DNA of 29,997 bases from the NCBI RefSeq assembly GCF_000485595.1, contig NW_014577506.1, positions 130,475 through 160,471 of the forward strand, written 5' to 3'. Each line of letters begins with the position of its first letter. Position 1 is the first letter of the stretch. The notes below the pieces were generated by a model that made no database searches, was not told the DNA's origin, and saw only the letters and a program-made list of their open reading frames with translations. Positions 1 to 9,548 of this stretch are shown one piece after another. Origin of the DNA: Priapulus caudatus. Its lineage: Eukaryota > Priapulida > Priapulimorpha > Priapulimorphida > Priapulidae. Made by a program: the position numbers and the translations under genes.

Positions 1-44
1 ATATATCTCAAATGAGATATATGAGATATATATATCTCATCTGT
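1..44. repeat. AT-rich palindromic tract
   Basis: The window opens with alternating ATATATCTC and GAGATATAT blocks that fold back on each other several times. It probably lies within the intron that leads to the missing last FReD exon. Confidence 0.5.
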
Positions 45-258
45 TCAGTTACGGTGATATAGCGAAGTTTACAGCCGCTGTTCGTGACACCTCTGCTCGT
101 TCATAATTTATGACAATTAGGAGAAACTATAATTAGCATACCAGGTATCTCGCAAAATTTAGAGTTCATCATTTAGGCCTTCATGAAATTGTGTGACCAG
201 GAGTGTATAATGGTAAAATTATTTATTACTAATACGATATATGCGTGCGTGTTAATAC

Positions 259-423
259 CTGCGGTTCCATAATATGCGCCTAGGCTTAGCCGATAGAGGG
301 CGTCCTCGGAGGCGACAGCAAACTGGTCGTAGCCCGCATAGCGTGAGTTACCTTCAGCGTCTTCCATGTCTATACGCAGTTCCATCCGCTTAGACTGCGT
401 TAGTTGGCTAATCTTATCATTAC
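259..423 (-). CDS. FReD gene, inner exon (third fibrinogen-domain exon seen)
   Basis: This exon codes for the middle of a fibrinogen C-terminal domain. It begins after an acceptor reading TTGCAG at 424 and ends at a G|GTATTA donor. The frame reads GNDKIS, then MELRIDMEDAEGNSRYAGY, FAVASEDALYRLSLGAYYG, which is the typical 'L R V D x E D ... G N ... Y A x Y ... F x V x x E ... Y R L' block of ficolin/tenascin-type domains. Length is 165 nt; it enters in phase 1 (two bases complete a Gly codon) and leaves in phase 1 (G|). Its entry phase matches the donor at 748. The exon that should follow begins 'GDSL' and is not found between 258 and 1; it is probably outside the window. No lesion is visible. 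The product would be a secreted lectin-like protein, with immune or adhesive roles known for the family. Confidence 0.85.
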
Positions 424-747
424 CTGCAAGGCGTTTACCAGAATTTTATTTTATGTAAAAAAGGGCGTGGATGTTAGGACGTTTTCGAAAAAGTAAACTA
501 TTGAAGTAAAAGTCCCGGTCTCTAGAAAAATGTATCGATCTCGTAAAAACTTAGTAGAATTCACAATACTAGTAAATTTTACAATTGAAACGGCATTTAT
601 AGGACTACTGGATCAATATCATTATTTTCCCTTACTGGGGTTTCTTTTACTAATATACAGGTGTGATTATAATTAATTAAAACGAATAATAAACAATTAG
701 GCATTATTTCAGTTTAAAAAATGACAATCTCGGCCAAAATTATTTAC

Positions 748-835
748 CTAGCCAGAATTCGCCATTTAAACGACCGAATCCATTTCTGTACGCATCCCAG
801 CCTCTGAAGAAGTCCACGGAACCATCCATGCGTAC
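748..835 (-). CDS. FReD gene, inner exon (second fibrinogen-domain exon seen)
   Basis: An 88-nt exon on the minus strand. It is bounded by a CAG acceptor at 836-838 and a CTAG|GTAAAT donor. It reads [19 protein letters not shown] then [11 protein letters not shown], the hallmark second block of the fibrinogen C-terminal domain (usually 'QRRxDGSxxFxRxWxxYKxGFGxxxGEFWLG'). Entry is phase 0 and exit phase 1, agreeing with the exons at 1182-1327 and 259-423. The three therefore join into one uninterrupted reading frame. The AT-rich intron 424-747 shows no other coding signal. Confidence 0.9.
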
Positions 836-1181
836 CTGCACGAAACGGGTTCGCTGAATAGTCCGAGATGACCCAGGAAACCACCCACCCTTGACTGGCA
901 TGCAGGGTTTGTCTGAGACCTTTCCCAGCTTACAGTTCATTACTCCGACTAGGTTACGAACTAATATTATAGTGATGCATACACATTGTACGACAATTAT
1001 TATATAATAAGTATTAAAATTCCCTTTTATATAATCAACATATATAACAGAAACATATCATACATATAATTACATTAATGTAATATCACCACTCCACTAG
1101 CAGTGACATTTGAAGCATCAGGATAGGTTATGTAGGGCAGGGTAGGCATTTTATGTGCAACGAATTTTGCGGTTTTCGTAC

Positions 1182-1327
1182 CTGGAAGACTGTCCAGCCG
1201 CCACCATCTGCGTCCAAATCGCAGTACACATCAAACGCTGTGTCGCTTAGCATCGGCTTAATTTTGTAGATGCCCGAGCGAGGGCTCGCATGGAAGCGCC
1301 CAACGTCAAAGCAGTCATGCGGATAGC
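1182..1327 (-). CDS. FReD gene, inner exon (first fibrinogen-domain exon seen)
   Basis: This exon codes for the start of a fibrinogen C-terminal domain. It begins after a GACGTAG acceptor and ends CAG|GTACGA, 146 nt, entering in phase 1 and leaving in phase 0. The peptide reads YPHDCFDVGRF, SPRSGIYKIKPMLSDTAFDV, YCDLDADGGGWTVFQ. The first Cys, the 'SGIYKI' strand, the 'VYCD' Cys and 'GGGWTVFQ' are all in the expected places. It continues in frame into 748-835. The exon just upstream was not found: the signal-peptide exon at 6841-7290 ends in phase 0, which does not fit this phase-1 acceptor, so at least one linker exon is missing or unrecognised. Confidence 0.9.
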
Positions 1328-2421
1328 CTACGTCGGATCAAGAATGAGTGACGTCATGATCATGAAGACTGGAATATCTCGCCATCAAACAACTGGCAAT
1401 CACTAGTACTTAAAACGTCTGACCAGCAAATCTAGTCGGCGCCAACATGTTCTCATGATCAGTGCGAGATGCTAAAACGGCCGATTCTCCGTTCCATAAC
1501 AAAACCCTTCCAGAAAATTTTCATATCTGCATTCATTGCTTATACAGAATGCATTAGGCGCGCAATAAGCGCCAACCTATACGTAGACGCACACGCACGC
1601 ACAACGACCCATACGCCCCGTTCTTTGACATACAGGTACCTGTAAGCACCACAGTATAATGTATTTGTAATTCTTATTTAGTAGGTATACTCGTAATGTC
1701 GTACCAGTAACGTTCGGTTGTAAGCACATTTGCACGCCCAAACCGTGGATGAGGTTGTCCGACAGTTCCGCAATTAGGCTTTGCTTGCTAATCGATTTCA
1801 CCTACAAGAAGGTAAAATACATGTGTCACTTTCGTGGACGTGTGTGGTCGTGGGAAAGCGCTTGCGTGCGTGCGTGCGTGCGTTCATGTGTGCGTATGTG
1901 CGTGCGTGCATGTGTGCGTACGTGCATAGGTGAACAGGCACGTTATCAGAAACAAAATTACTCCAAACATTAGTCTTAACATTAACTTGTTCTCATAGAA
2001 CGGACGTCTTCACAGTGCGTGTGAGAAACTTGTAACTTTACTATACGTGTCTGTTAAAGGTCTATGAGAAAATGTTAACGCTGTGTTAGTTTTACGACTG
2101 CACAAAGCAGCAGCGTATGAAACCTGTTCGCTGGGCTACGTTATCGTGCGTGCGTGCGTCCGTCAGTGCTTATATGCGTGCTTGTGTTCATTTATATCTG
2201 ACCATTGGCAATCCATTCATTGCCAGCAATGCTCAGTGTGTTCTACATTCCCGGTGCGCTGAAATCGGCAATGATGGTCGAGTTTTTCAGTTTATTGCCG
2301 CAACAAAGTATACGTCTGTTTTGCTACAATATAACTTACATTACGTTGAAATTGTTATTCCACGCAGGAGAAAATGAGAAAACAGAGAGTGGATAGCCAG
2401 CATGTGCGCGTGTAAACGTAT

Positions 2422-2513
<92 letters not shown>

Positions 2514-3130
2514 GGAGCATGTGACTGTATATACGCTGGTTTTGTCGATTTGTCTTTGTTACAGGCGTCCCTACACTGGCTACACACATAATAAACAGCA
2601 AACACATTAAACATTAAGCATAGACGCAATCTATATACATATATTCAGCCACATAACAGCATATACCAGCTACCATGAATACTAACACGTATCCTCCCAC
2701 TGATGAAACTGTGGTTAAGTTAAAATATCGAATATAGTTCTTACTTCAAGGATGTACCATCACACACAGGAATAGCGCTATTTTCGTTCCTTCATCATGT
2801 CATTCATATAAAATATTGATGTTAAAAATACTTGTGTGGCATTGTCGTAAGAGCGGTACATACAGATCAGCGCAATAATAAAATTTCTCGTGTGCCCAGC
2901 ATGTTCACACTTCTCTCTTTTGGCTCTCACCCGCACTCACCACAAACATAGGATTTATCACATTCATATAAAAATCCACTCGATTATGAATCCATGTCGA
3001 AAACGTAAATATATTTCTTATACTAGATAAATTGCTAGACTGCAGTCTCTCAACAACAACGTAAACAGTCACAATAATAGGCTCTGTGGTGATCGGCTAT
3101 TTTGATATACGTATTTGTTGACCGGCGAGT
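1328..3130. other. non-coding stretch between FReD exons
   Basis: About 1.8 kb between the first inner FReD exon and the terminal FReD exon. It contains imperfect GTGC repeats (about 1861-1925) and a long GA run (2424-2511). I searched both strands for FReD exons, a signal peptide or tRNA and saw none. If two FReD genes are present, the 5' part of the downstream one should lie here, but it is not recognisable. Confidence 0.5.
2424..2511. repeat. (GA)n microsatellite
   Basis: A nearly perfect AG/GA dinucleotide run of about 88 bp. The Ser-Leu open frames over it on the minus strand are artefacts of the repeat. Confidence 0.95.
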
Positions 3131-3396
3131 TTAGTTGGGATTTACGTAGCCGACAGGCCTCACTTTCATAACACTTCGTCTCAGCGAGTAGTAATAGTCC
3201 TTCCAGGCTCGCCAGTTGATGCCGTCGGCAAAGCTCTTGTGTGGTCCGAGAAGAAAGACGCCGTTCAAGTTCGAGTCGTGGCAGTTCTCGTACCACCAGG
3301 CGCCATGACACGTCACGGCACAGTTACCCGAGTACAGATCGTGGTCATTGTCTTTCGTAGTCCACGCCATGTTCCGATGTCTTGTCAATGAGTCAC
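3131..3396 (-). CDS. FReD terminal exon with stop codon
   Basis: This is the last exon of a fibrinogen-related gene: acceptor CGTTAG at 3397, phase 1 (G|GT GAC TCA), ending in a stop at 3131-3133. It reads GDSLTRHRNMAWTTKDND, YSGNCAVTCHGAWWYENCHD, SNLNGVFL, then INWRAWKDYYYSLRRSVMKV, RPV. The acidic D-N-D-x-D-L-Y-S segment (Ca2+ site), the two Cys of C-A-V...N-C, 'GAWWY' and 'SNLNG' are family hallmarks (ficolin, techylectin, tenascin type). It fits the phase and content of the donor at 259 exactly, yet lies about 1.8-3.1 kb upstream of those exons in transcription direction. It therefore belongs to another tandem gene or the order is rearranged (see findings). The exon is intact. Confidence 0.9.
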
Positions 3397-3441
3397 CTAA
3401 CGATGTATGCATATATATATATAAGAGAGAGAGAGAAAGAG

Positions 3442-3808
3442 GTGAAAGAAGGTGGAGGAAAGCGAGCTAGCGGAGAGAGGGAGGAGGAGAAGATGTCGCG
3501 GAGGGAGGGAAGAGGGATGAGAATGAGGAGAAGACATAGTGAAGAGGGGGAGGAGAGCGAGGTAGGGGAGAGCGGGAGGAAGAGAGACGTAGATGGAGAG
3601 ATGGTAACGTTAATCTGTACGCACCGCCATCTACTGATGAATAGATTTTTTATGATTTTTTAACTTTTTAACTTTTTAAAATTTTTGTTTCAGCCAGAAC
3701 CACTTTCCAGATGTGCTGATTCTGAAAATATCTTTAGCTCTTCTCTAGGCTGCGGAGTTCTCTAGTTATGCGAGTACGAACTAATTCGGCTGAACAACTT
3801 TATATATA
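3442..3808 (+). repeat. dispersed repeat, copy 1 (GA-rich head, T-rich middle, conserved tail)
   Basis: This matches 14844-15128 over most of its length. Shared blocks are GGTGGAGG...GCGAGCTAGCGGA, GAGGAGGAGAAGATGT, TAATCTGTACGCACCGCCATC (split by one mismatch), a T-rich ACTTTTTAA stretch, GTGCTGATTCTGAAAATATC, and a tail ending ATTCGGCTGAACAACTTTAT. The middle also occurs near 4680-4765. It looks like an uncharacterised interspersed element, perhaps SINE- or MITE-like; no coding capacity is visible. Confidence 0.7.
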
Positions 3809-4022
3809 CTAGCAGACTAATACCCGTACAACGACCAAATCGTGCCTTAAAATATAAACTTCATGTAAGTGACACAGTAGAAGTTAAATATTTTATGCAA
3901 CTGAAAAGAAAACAGAAACAAAAAAACATTTTGGGAAGAAACAAAGAGCGCAATTCTATAAGTGAGCAGGGGAAAAAAGTGCTCAGTTAGTGACCACTTG
4001 GCTGAAATGAAAATACCGCAAA

Positions 4023-4072
<50 letters not shown>

Positions 4073-4350
4073 GTATCTATCCATGCATGCATGCATGCAT
4101 ACATCCATCCATCCAGTCAGCCATCCCTCCATCCATCCATCCATCGCATGACATGCCATGCCCTGCCATGTCATGCCATCCCATCCCATCTCATCCTATC
4201 CCATGCCACCCCATGCCACCCATGCCATCCCATCCCATCCCATCCCATCGTCTTCTATCCCATCCCATCCCATTCCATCCTATGCCATCTCATGGGATCC
4301 GATCCGATTCCATCGCAGTCGACCCCATCCCATCCCATCCCATCCAATCC
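4023..4350. repeat. compound microsatellite: (ATCT)n, (CATG)n, (CATC)n, (CCATC)n
   Basis: A continuous simple repeat whose unit drifts from ATCT through CATG and CATC to the pentamer CCATC/CCATG. The graded unit change suggests stepwise point mutation followed by slippage. Open frames across it are artefacts. Confidence 0.95.
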
Positions 4351-4552
4351 CAAACAATAAAAAATAATATAAAGAACATGAAAATAATAAAAAATAATAA
4401 AAGTAGTAAAAAAAAGTAATTTTTTCAATTTGTAACTTTCTAAAATTTTTTTAATGAATGTAGTAAAATTTATTTTCTACATTTTGAAATTAACGCTGAA
4501 GTGGCAGAAGTAGATACTAAAGAGTAAAAAAGTAAAGGAGAATTTTTTTTCC

Positions 4553-4621
4553 ACAGCTGAGATTCGAACTCGGAATCTCGGGTTCTGAAAACGTGCTCAT
4601 ACTGACTACGCTACGGCGGCG
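4553..4621 (-). repeat. tRNA-derived sequence (SINE head or tRNA pseudogene)
   Basis: On the minus strand this reads like the body of a tRNA: an A-box-like region (GTAGCGTAGTCAGTATGAGC) and a B-box-like GAGTTCGAATCTC T-arm. The acceptor arm does not pair cleanly (GCCGCCG against the far end) and no convincing anticodon arm can be drawn, so this is not a functional tRNA gene. It sits beside a copy of the dispersed repeat at 4680-4765 and may be part of a tRNA-derived SINE. Confidence 0.5.
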
Positions 4622-4679
4622 GGAAAGACACGCGAGTAATTCTCACGTACGTGATAATAGAATTTTGACTTTTACAATT

Positions 4680-4765
4680 TTTTTTGACTTTTTAACTTTT
4701 TAAATTTTTGTCTTAGTCAGAACCATCTCCCAGACGTGGTGATTCTGAATATATCTTCAGTTACT
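4680..4765 (+). repeat. dispersed repeat, partial copy (middle segment)
   Basis: It shares the T-rich ACTTTTTAAATTTTTGT tract, the CAGAACCA block and GTGGTGATTCTGAATATATC with copy 1 at 3442-3808, and to a lesser extent with 14844-15128. The GA-rich head and the conserved tail are absent. Confidence 0.6.
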
Positions 4766-4807
4766 GCGATTGAGTGACAAATGACGGAGAACATCGAGGT
4801 CAAACAA

Positions 4808-4827
4808 ACACACACACACACACACAA
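4808..4827. repeat. (CA)n microsatellite
   Basis: A short perfect CA run of about 20 bp. Confidence 0.9.
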
Positions 4828-4927
4828 GATTAGCCAAATTATAGTAGTTGGTAACGATGTGACGTGCACTCTACTGAGAAATATCGAATTGTAACAACTA
4901 TATATAGGTAAGTGAATGCTGTCGGCA

Positions 4928-5162
4928 CGCTTGGAGGCACGCACGCACGCACGCACGCGCGCACTGTTGCACCTACCCGCGCACGCTGGCACATTCACGC
5001 ATGCCCGAACGCATGTAGGCACGCATGCAGGCACGCACGCACGCACGCACGCGCGCACCGTTGCACCTACCCGCACACGCTGGCACATTCACGCATGCCC
5101 GAACGCATGTAGGCACGCATGCAGGCACGCACGCACGCACGCACGAACGCACGCGCGCACAT
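4928..5162. repeat. CACG-rich minisatellite with a 94-bp tandem unit
   Basis: Two units of about 94 bp (4961-5054 and 5055 onward) are nearly identical. Each runs from GTTGCACCTACCCGC through TGGCACATTCACGCATGCCC to a CACG tetranucleotide array. The Arg/Thr/His-rich open frames on both strands come from the repeat. Confidence 0.9.
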
Positions 5163-5229
5163 ACAAACTCCAACACCCGCCGCGGGTACACGCACGCGCA
5201 CATGCGTTTAAAGAAAGCATAGGGGACGC

Positions 5230-6840
5230 GCGCATATACGCACACTCTATAAGCAGATCATTGCAGCTGATTTTTTTGTCGTAAATGCAGAAGATGTTTG
5301 ATAAGAATAGTCAGCAGTTGGGTCTACGTGACCGAGCCGGGGTCGCGGGATCGCAGGTAGACATGAGTTTATCGGGTGAGTCAACGTGAAATGACAGGTG
5401 CGATAATGCTATCATAACCTATGGCTGGATTTTTTAGTGCACACAAACTAAACTCATAAGAAATTTGGCAAGTAGAAAAATCCACGTACTGACTCCGTGA
5501 TAAACAGCCTTTATATAGTATGAGAACTCGCAGTAACGCCATTTAAGGAGGAAGTTATTCAGAGAGAGAGAGAGAAATTTGGTGTATTCGGGTTAGAGGG
5601 TTAATAGATCTTACTTGGGACACTTATCGTCAAATATTATGTGCGTGTGTATGCGCGTGCGAGTGTGTGTGCGTGCATACGTGCGTGAGTGTATGTGCAT
5701 GCGCGCGCACGAGACCATGTGCACGTGCATTCGCGTGCGCGTGCGTGCGTGTATGCGTGTGTATGTGTGTGCGAGTGCGGGCATGTGTGTATTTTATTAG
5801 ATATCGCCATGCAATACAGGACGTATGAAAATCTATACCCGCACCCGCATATTAGTGCAGCTGATAAGCACATAAAAATTGACACATTGTGCACTTTTGG
5901 TTATAGAATTGTGAAACTTTGCACACGTGTACTACACGAGTTCTTCATAGCTTTCTATCGAGATTGCAGGAAACTCGGCACTTGAGCGATCTATTAAAAC
6001 AGTCCTATATCCAACTCTTATGTCCTGTCGTTTATATTCAGTTGCACATGTAAGACCTTCTTATCTGGGTTTCTGGCTGATGAATGATGATACACAGGTC
6101 CCAGGTGCTAGACAACAGTGTCGCATTAATATTGATAAGTGATGGACAATAGACGAATGACTGATATGCAGATATAATGATTCAATATATAAATTGCATT
6201 CCCTACCTGTTACGATTGGTAATAAAACATGTAAACATTATTAAACATCGTAACTGCGATCCTGTTTACATAAGCTGTTTGCCTTCTACTTAGGCCATAT
6301 TTTGACATATAGCATGTTTGTGCAGACTAAACAATATTGGATGTATCGGTCATTTAATATACTAGTGAAAACATTCATTATTTTTACCTGTTTCCTTGTT
6401 TCAACCTAGTTCTATTACAACTCAAAGATACATATATACACTCAATGAATTGGTGCTATAGTATTAAAGTTTATATATAAAATTAAAGTATATTTAAGTA
6501 TAAAATTTAAGTTAAATAAGTATTTTAAGTTATGACCGAAAACCGAACGGTTTCTACCCAAAAAGCAATCCATGTGTTTACAGGCGCCTTACTATATAGA
6601 AAACGACTTCTTATATTGCAATTATTGCACAAACTCTATGACATTATTAAGTTATAGATATATCGTTCGATTTGTTAATTGTCAACAATCATACATCTCC
6701 CTATATATCTCTATACATACTCCTTAATGTTTAAACCATAAACGGTTACCTATAGAATAATATAATTCGTCCGATTAGGTGTTTTTATATAGCGCCCTAA
6801 TTTTTTTTTTTAACATAAAATATCGCTATAGATATGTTAC
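5230..6840. other. non-coding stretch upstream of the FReD terminal exon
   Basis: This holds a GT/CG-rich low-complexity patch at 5640-5790 and otherwise AT-rich unique-looking sequence. I looked on the minus strand for the three inner FReD exons that should precede the terminal exon at 3131-3396 and saw no 'GGGWTVFQ', 'DGSVDF' or 'YRL' equivalents. Confidence 0.5.
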
Positions 6841-7160
6841 CTGGTTCTCCATGGCAGTCATTTTTGCCGACATGTGTTGGACTGAGGTCGCAAGATGCGA
6901 GAGTAACTGCAGAATTTCCTTCTCGTTTCTCAAGCCGTCAACCCCGTTGGCAAAGATGTCAGCAGCTGCAGCCGGCCTGCGGTTTTCCATCTTGCTGTTA
7001 GAATCCGCGCGGCTGTTTCTCTGCCGAGCGCGCGAATCTGTTCGTCTGTCATCACCGCCATTATAGTCGGCCGTGGACCCGTAGGTGAAATCGGTAGTAT
7101 AGGCTTCGGTCTCGAGCGGGGTAGTTAGAGTCGTCGTTCTTTTCGTGCTGCGCGGAGCCG

Positions 7161-7191
<31 letters not shown>

Positions 7192-7290
7192 GCTGTCGAC
7201 CTTGCTCGATCGCCTAGAGCCGCGCTTTGCAGCGTAGCCTCGCGTTACGGTTCCAACTAGGAGAAGGAAAAGAATGCGACGGAGATTCAT
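6841..7290 (-). CDS. FReD gene, first coding exon: signal peptide, Thr-rich linker, coiled coil
   Basis: A 450-nt first coding exon, starting at the ATG at 7288-7290 (MNLRRILFLLLVGTVTRGYA) and ending ENQ|GTAACA in phase 0. Residues 1-20 form a clear signal peptide: basic n-region, Leu-rich core, small residues at the cut site. A basic stretch follows, then a Thr-rich linker with an uninterrupted run of ten Thr (likely O-glycosylated). Near residues 115-150 there is a heptad-like segment (LRNEKEILQLLSHLATSV) that suggests coiled-coil oligomerisation. This N-terminal layout is common in ficolin-like and other FReD proteins, so I assign it to a FReD gene; the link is by position and strand. An ATG 96 nt upstream is open in frame but would bury the signal peptide, so the inner ATG is preferred. 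Confidence 0.65.
7160..7192. repeat. (GTC)n / (ACG)n trinucleotide run coding for poly-Thr
   Basis: A run of about ten CGT/GTC units on the plus strand encodes the Thr run of the FReD first exon on the minus strand. Frame is preserved whatever the unit number. Confidence 0.85.
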
Positions 7291-7392
7291 GGCTGAAGTG
7301 TTCGCTGCGGCTCGGGTATACGTATATGTCAACCGTCGATCGGCTGCGCTCGGTACTCGGACGATAGGCGACTGAAACACGCACATGCGCGT

Positions 7393-7412
7393 GTATATAA
7401 TATATATACATA
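7393..7412 (-). promoter_or_regulatory. possible TATA-like element upstream of the FReD first exon
   Basis: An AT-only stretch (TATATATATTATATA on the minus strand) lies about 105-120 bp upstream of the start codon at 7290, flanked by GC-rich sequence. Position and composition would suit a core promoter, but the region is full of microsatellites and no initiator could be confirmed. Confidence 0.25.
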
Positions 7413-7722
7413 CACTCGCTCTCTCTCTCTCTCAATCTCTCTCACACACACACACACGCGCGCACGCTAACTGACTACAAATTCTATGTGACGCTAGTGT
7501 CAAAATGACACGTTCCGGGTTGTCTAGCCGACAGCATGTCATGACGCCCGCACACCGCGGCGAGGAGACGAAGGTGGAACAATGACCGCATCTCCTCGGG
7601 GCAAGAAGATGTGCGGGGGTCATCGCCTCGCCTGTGAGGCGCAGTGGGACCTTCACTTCGCTGCGATCCCAACGCGCTTTTCCCCCTCCCCCTCTCTGTG
7701 CGGCGGCGCGGGCCAGCATCCC

Positions 7723-7738
7723 TGTGTGTGTGTGTGTG

Positions 7739-7833
<95 letters not shown>

Positions 7834-7888
7834 TGTATTTGTGCGTGTGTGTGCGTGTGAGCGCGCGCATGCGTGCGCGTGTGTGCGC
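7723..7888. repeat. (GT)n microsatellite
   Basis: A long GT run, interrupted once near 7739 and passing into GTGC-type repeats after about 7826. Cys-Val and Thr-His open frames here are artefacts. Confidence 0.95.
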
Positions 7889-7954
7889 GTGCGTACATGA
7901 TCGGTGATCAACATTCCACAGGCGCGCGTCCTACCGTGCGCCGAGGACAGAGAC

Positions 7955-8140
7955 CGTATATCCGTATATGCGGCAGAGAGTCCTCGGCAGAGAGAAATTC
8001 CCTTCGCTAATCTATGGTAAAACAGCCTACGGCAAAGAACTGCAACACGACACACCACAGCAGAAAACGAGTCTACGGCAGAGAACTATCGCAAAAAGCC
8101 TACGACAGAGAATTCCCGCAAAGGGTCTACGATAATGGAT
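7955..8140 (+). repeat. degenerate tandem repeat, about 27-bp unit
   Basis: At least four imperfect units share CTACGGCAGAGAA followed by a CGCAAA-like segment; the best preserved lie at about 8070-8140 (GTCTACGGCAGAGAACTATC, GCCTACGACAGAGAATTCCC). Earlier units are more diverged. No open frame spans them. Confidence 0.6.
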
Positions 8141-8850
8141 CTCGTCGATGGTGCTTTGTTTAGAGTCTATATGACACGTGTCGTGCCTGGAAGGAATAGG
8201 TTACAGCGACGATTCTGACAATGATTTAGAACTATCCTAACTCGCTATTTTACCTATTGAGGAACATTGATTAGCAGTCAGTGCTGTTACACACGCACGC
8301 ACACACGCACCGCATGCACGCGTGCGCGCACACATAACGAATGTGAGAGTAGAAAGTGGGACGATGAAAGAAGTGATATCACTAGAGAGAAGGGGAGAGA
8401 GAAGAGGAAGAGAGAAAGAAAGGGATGGGGAGCGAGAGAAGCAATAGAGGTAGAAACCTCCGCCTAAATAAAGAGTACGTATACGCTATCTAAATAATTA
8501 TTAATATCAAGTTTCATTATTCTGGTGATGATTAAGATGTTTCGGTGAGGGAGAGGATACATGGACTCCCTCCCCGCCCCCTCCCCTCCCCAGCGCGCTC
8601 AGCAACCTAAGTGCCCTCTTCAGCATGCTGCGATTCCAAGCTTTTGGCCAGGTATTGGTATTGGTAGAACTCGTGCGTCAATTATAAGTCATGCTACCCT
8701 ACAATGTGCAAACATTGAAATATTTTGAAACCTACGACACGTCATGATCTGCTGTCAAAGTGAGCTTTCCTTAGACGGAGCGTATAGTTGTTATCTTTCT
8801 GACGTGTTTTATCATACATAAGACCTCCTGCTAAGAACGTATAATGGGGT

Positions 8851-8853
<3 letters not shown>

Positions 8854-8895
<42 letters not shown>

Positions 8896-8970
8896 CGTGC
8901 GTGTCGTGTGTGTGTGTGTGTGTGTGAGTGCGTGCGTGCGTGCGTGTGTGTGCGTGCGTGCGTGCATGTG

Positions 8971-9010
<40 letters not shown>

Positions 9011-9011
9011 T
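8854..9011. repeat. (GT)n(GTGC)n compound microsatellite
   Basis: A GT run that changes into a GTGC/CGTG tetranucleotide array, about 158 bp. No coding. Confidence 0.95.
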
Positions 9012-9377
9012 GACTGTGTCTACGGTCTGCGGTCTTTCCACCCTGCAAATGCCACCGAGAGTCTGCATTGAAATGTGCCAATACACTCGCTGCAAACAGG
9101 ATGCGTGGCCTTCATGTTTTGTGTGCTCTGAATGCAGTCAACATTACAGACGAAATTTATCAATCTTGAGATAGCCCAAATTACAAGAATAGTCGCTATA
9201 TATCTCACTTACATCACTCTATAACCTTTACATACATACAAATGACTAAATATAAAAGAGAATGAGTAGGCCTACCATACAAAGCCGCGTGAAAAAAAAT
9301 GATCAGGAAAAGAATTAACCAACATTCACTTAATTCTGATATCCCTTGCATCTCATGTAAAACTGTTGCGATTGCAG

Positions 9378-9548
9378 GAGCATTATTATAAGCCATTATG
9401 GACATTAGTCGGTGCTGGCATCGTGAACTACAACAAGTCTGCTCAAGCTATGACGGCCGTTCTCCCGAAGCGTGCGACCTGGGTCAAGGACAAGGTCGCT
9501 GAGTTCAACCCGAAAAACAACACTGTGACTACTGAAGGTGGAAAGTAG
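9378..9548 (+). pseudogene. SQOR: SQOR exon 2 (decayed copy)
   Basis: Acceptor GATTGCAG, then phase 0: EHYYKPLWTLVGAGIVNYNK, AVLPKRATWVKDKVAEFNPK, NNTVTTEGGK. It corresponds to the SQOR segment after the first FAD-binding strand. A TAG codon (9546-9548) directly precedes the only donor (AG|GTACGA) that keeps phase 0 with exon 3. The alternative donor at 9545 (AA|GTAGGT) puts exon 3 out of frame. So this exon ends either in a nonsense codon or with a frame mismatch. Apart from that it is clean. Confidence 0.85.

Larger units (their letters stand above)
7291..9377. other. intergenic region between divergent FReD and SQOR sequences
   Basis: Head-to-head space between the FReD first exon (minus) and SQOR exon 2 (plus). 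It contains a CpG-rich stretch around 7500-7720, two long GT arrays and a degenerate 27-bp repeat. SQOR exon 1 should lie here if the 9.4-26 kb copy were complete, but no Rossmann 'GGGxGG' coding sequence was seen on the plus strand. Confidence 0.5.

Noticed and set aside
1577-1801. Minus-strand 74-codon frame as the 5' exon of the inner FReD exons
   Set aside because: No signal peptide or coiled-coil pattern, and no suitable phase-1 donor was seen.
3962-4419. Ser/His/Pro-rich open frames across the ATCT/CCATC array
   Set aside because: Pure microsatellite translation; all three plus frames are open for the same reason.
4553-4621. Functional tRNA gene on the minus strand
   Set aside because: A- and B-box-like parts are present but acceptor and anticodon arms do not fold; better read as SINE or tRNA relic.
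7288-7386. Upstream ATG giving a 32-residue longer FReD N-terminus
   Set aside because: It would bury a clear signal peptide; the ATG at 7288-7290 places the hydrophobic core at the N-terminus.
7432-8058. Thr-His and Cys-Val rich open frames over the GT/CA arrays (also at 2336-2629, 4912-5284, 5637-5985 and 8812-9174)
   Set aside because: They are produced by dinucleotide and tetranucleotide repeats that lack stops in several frames; no domain, signal peptide or splice context.
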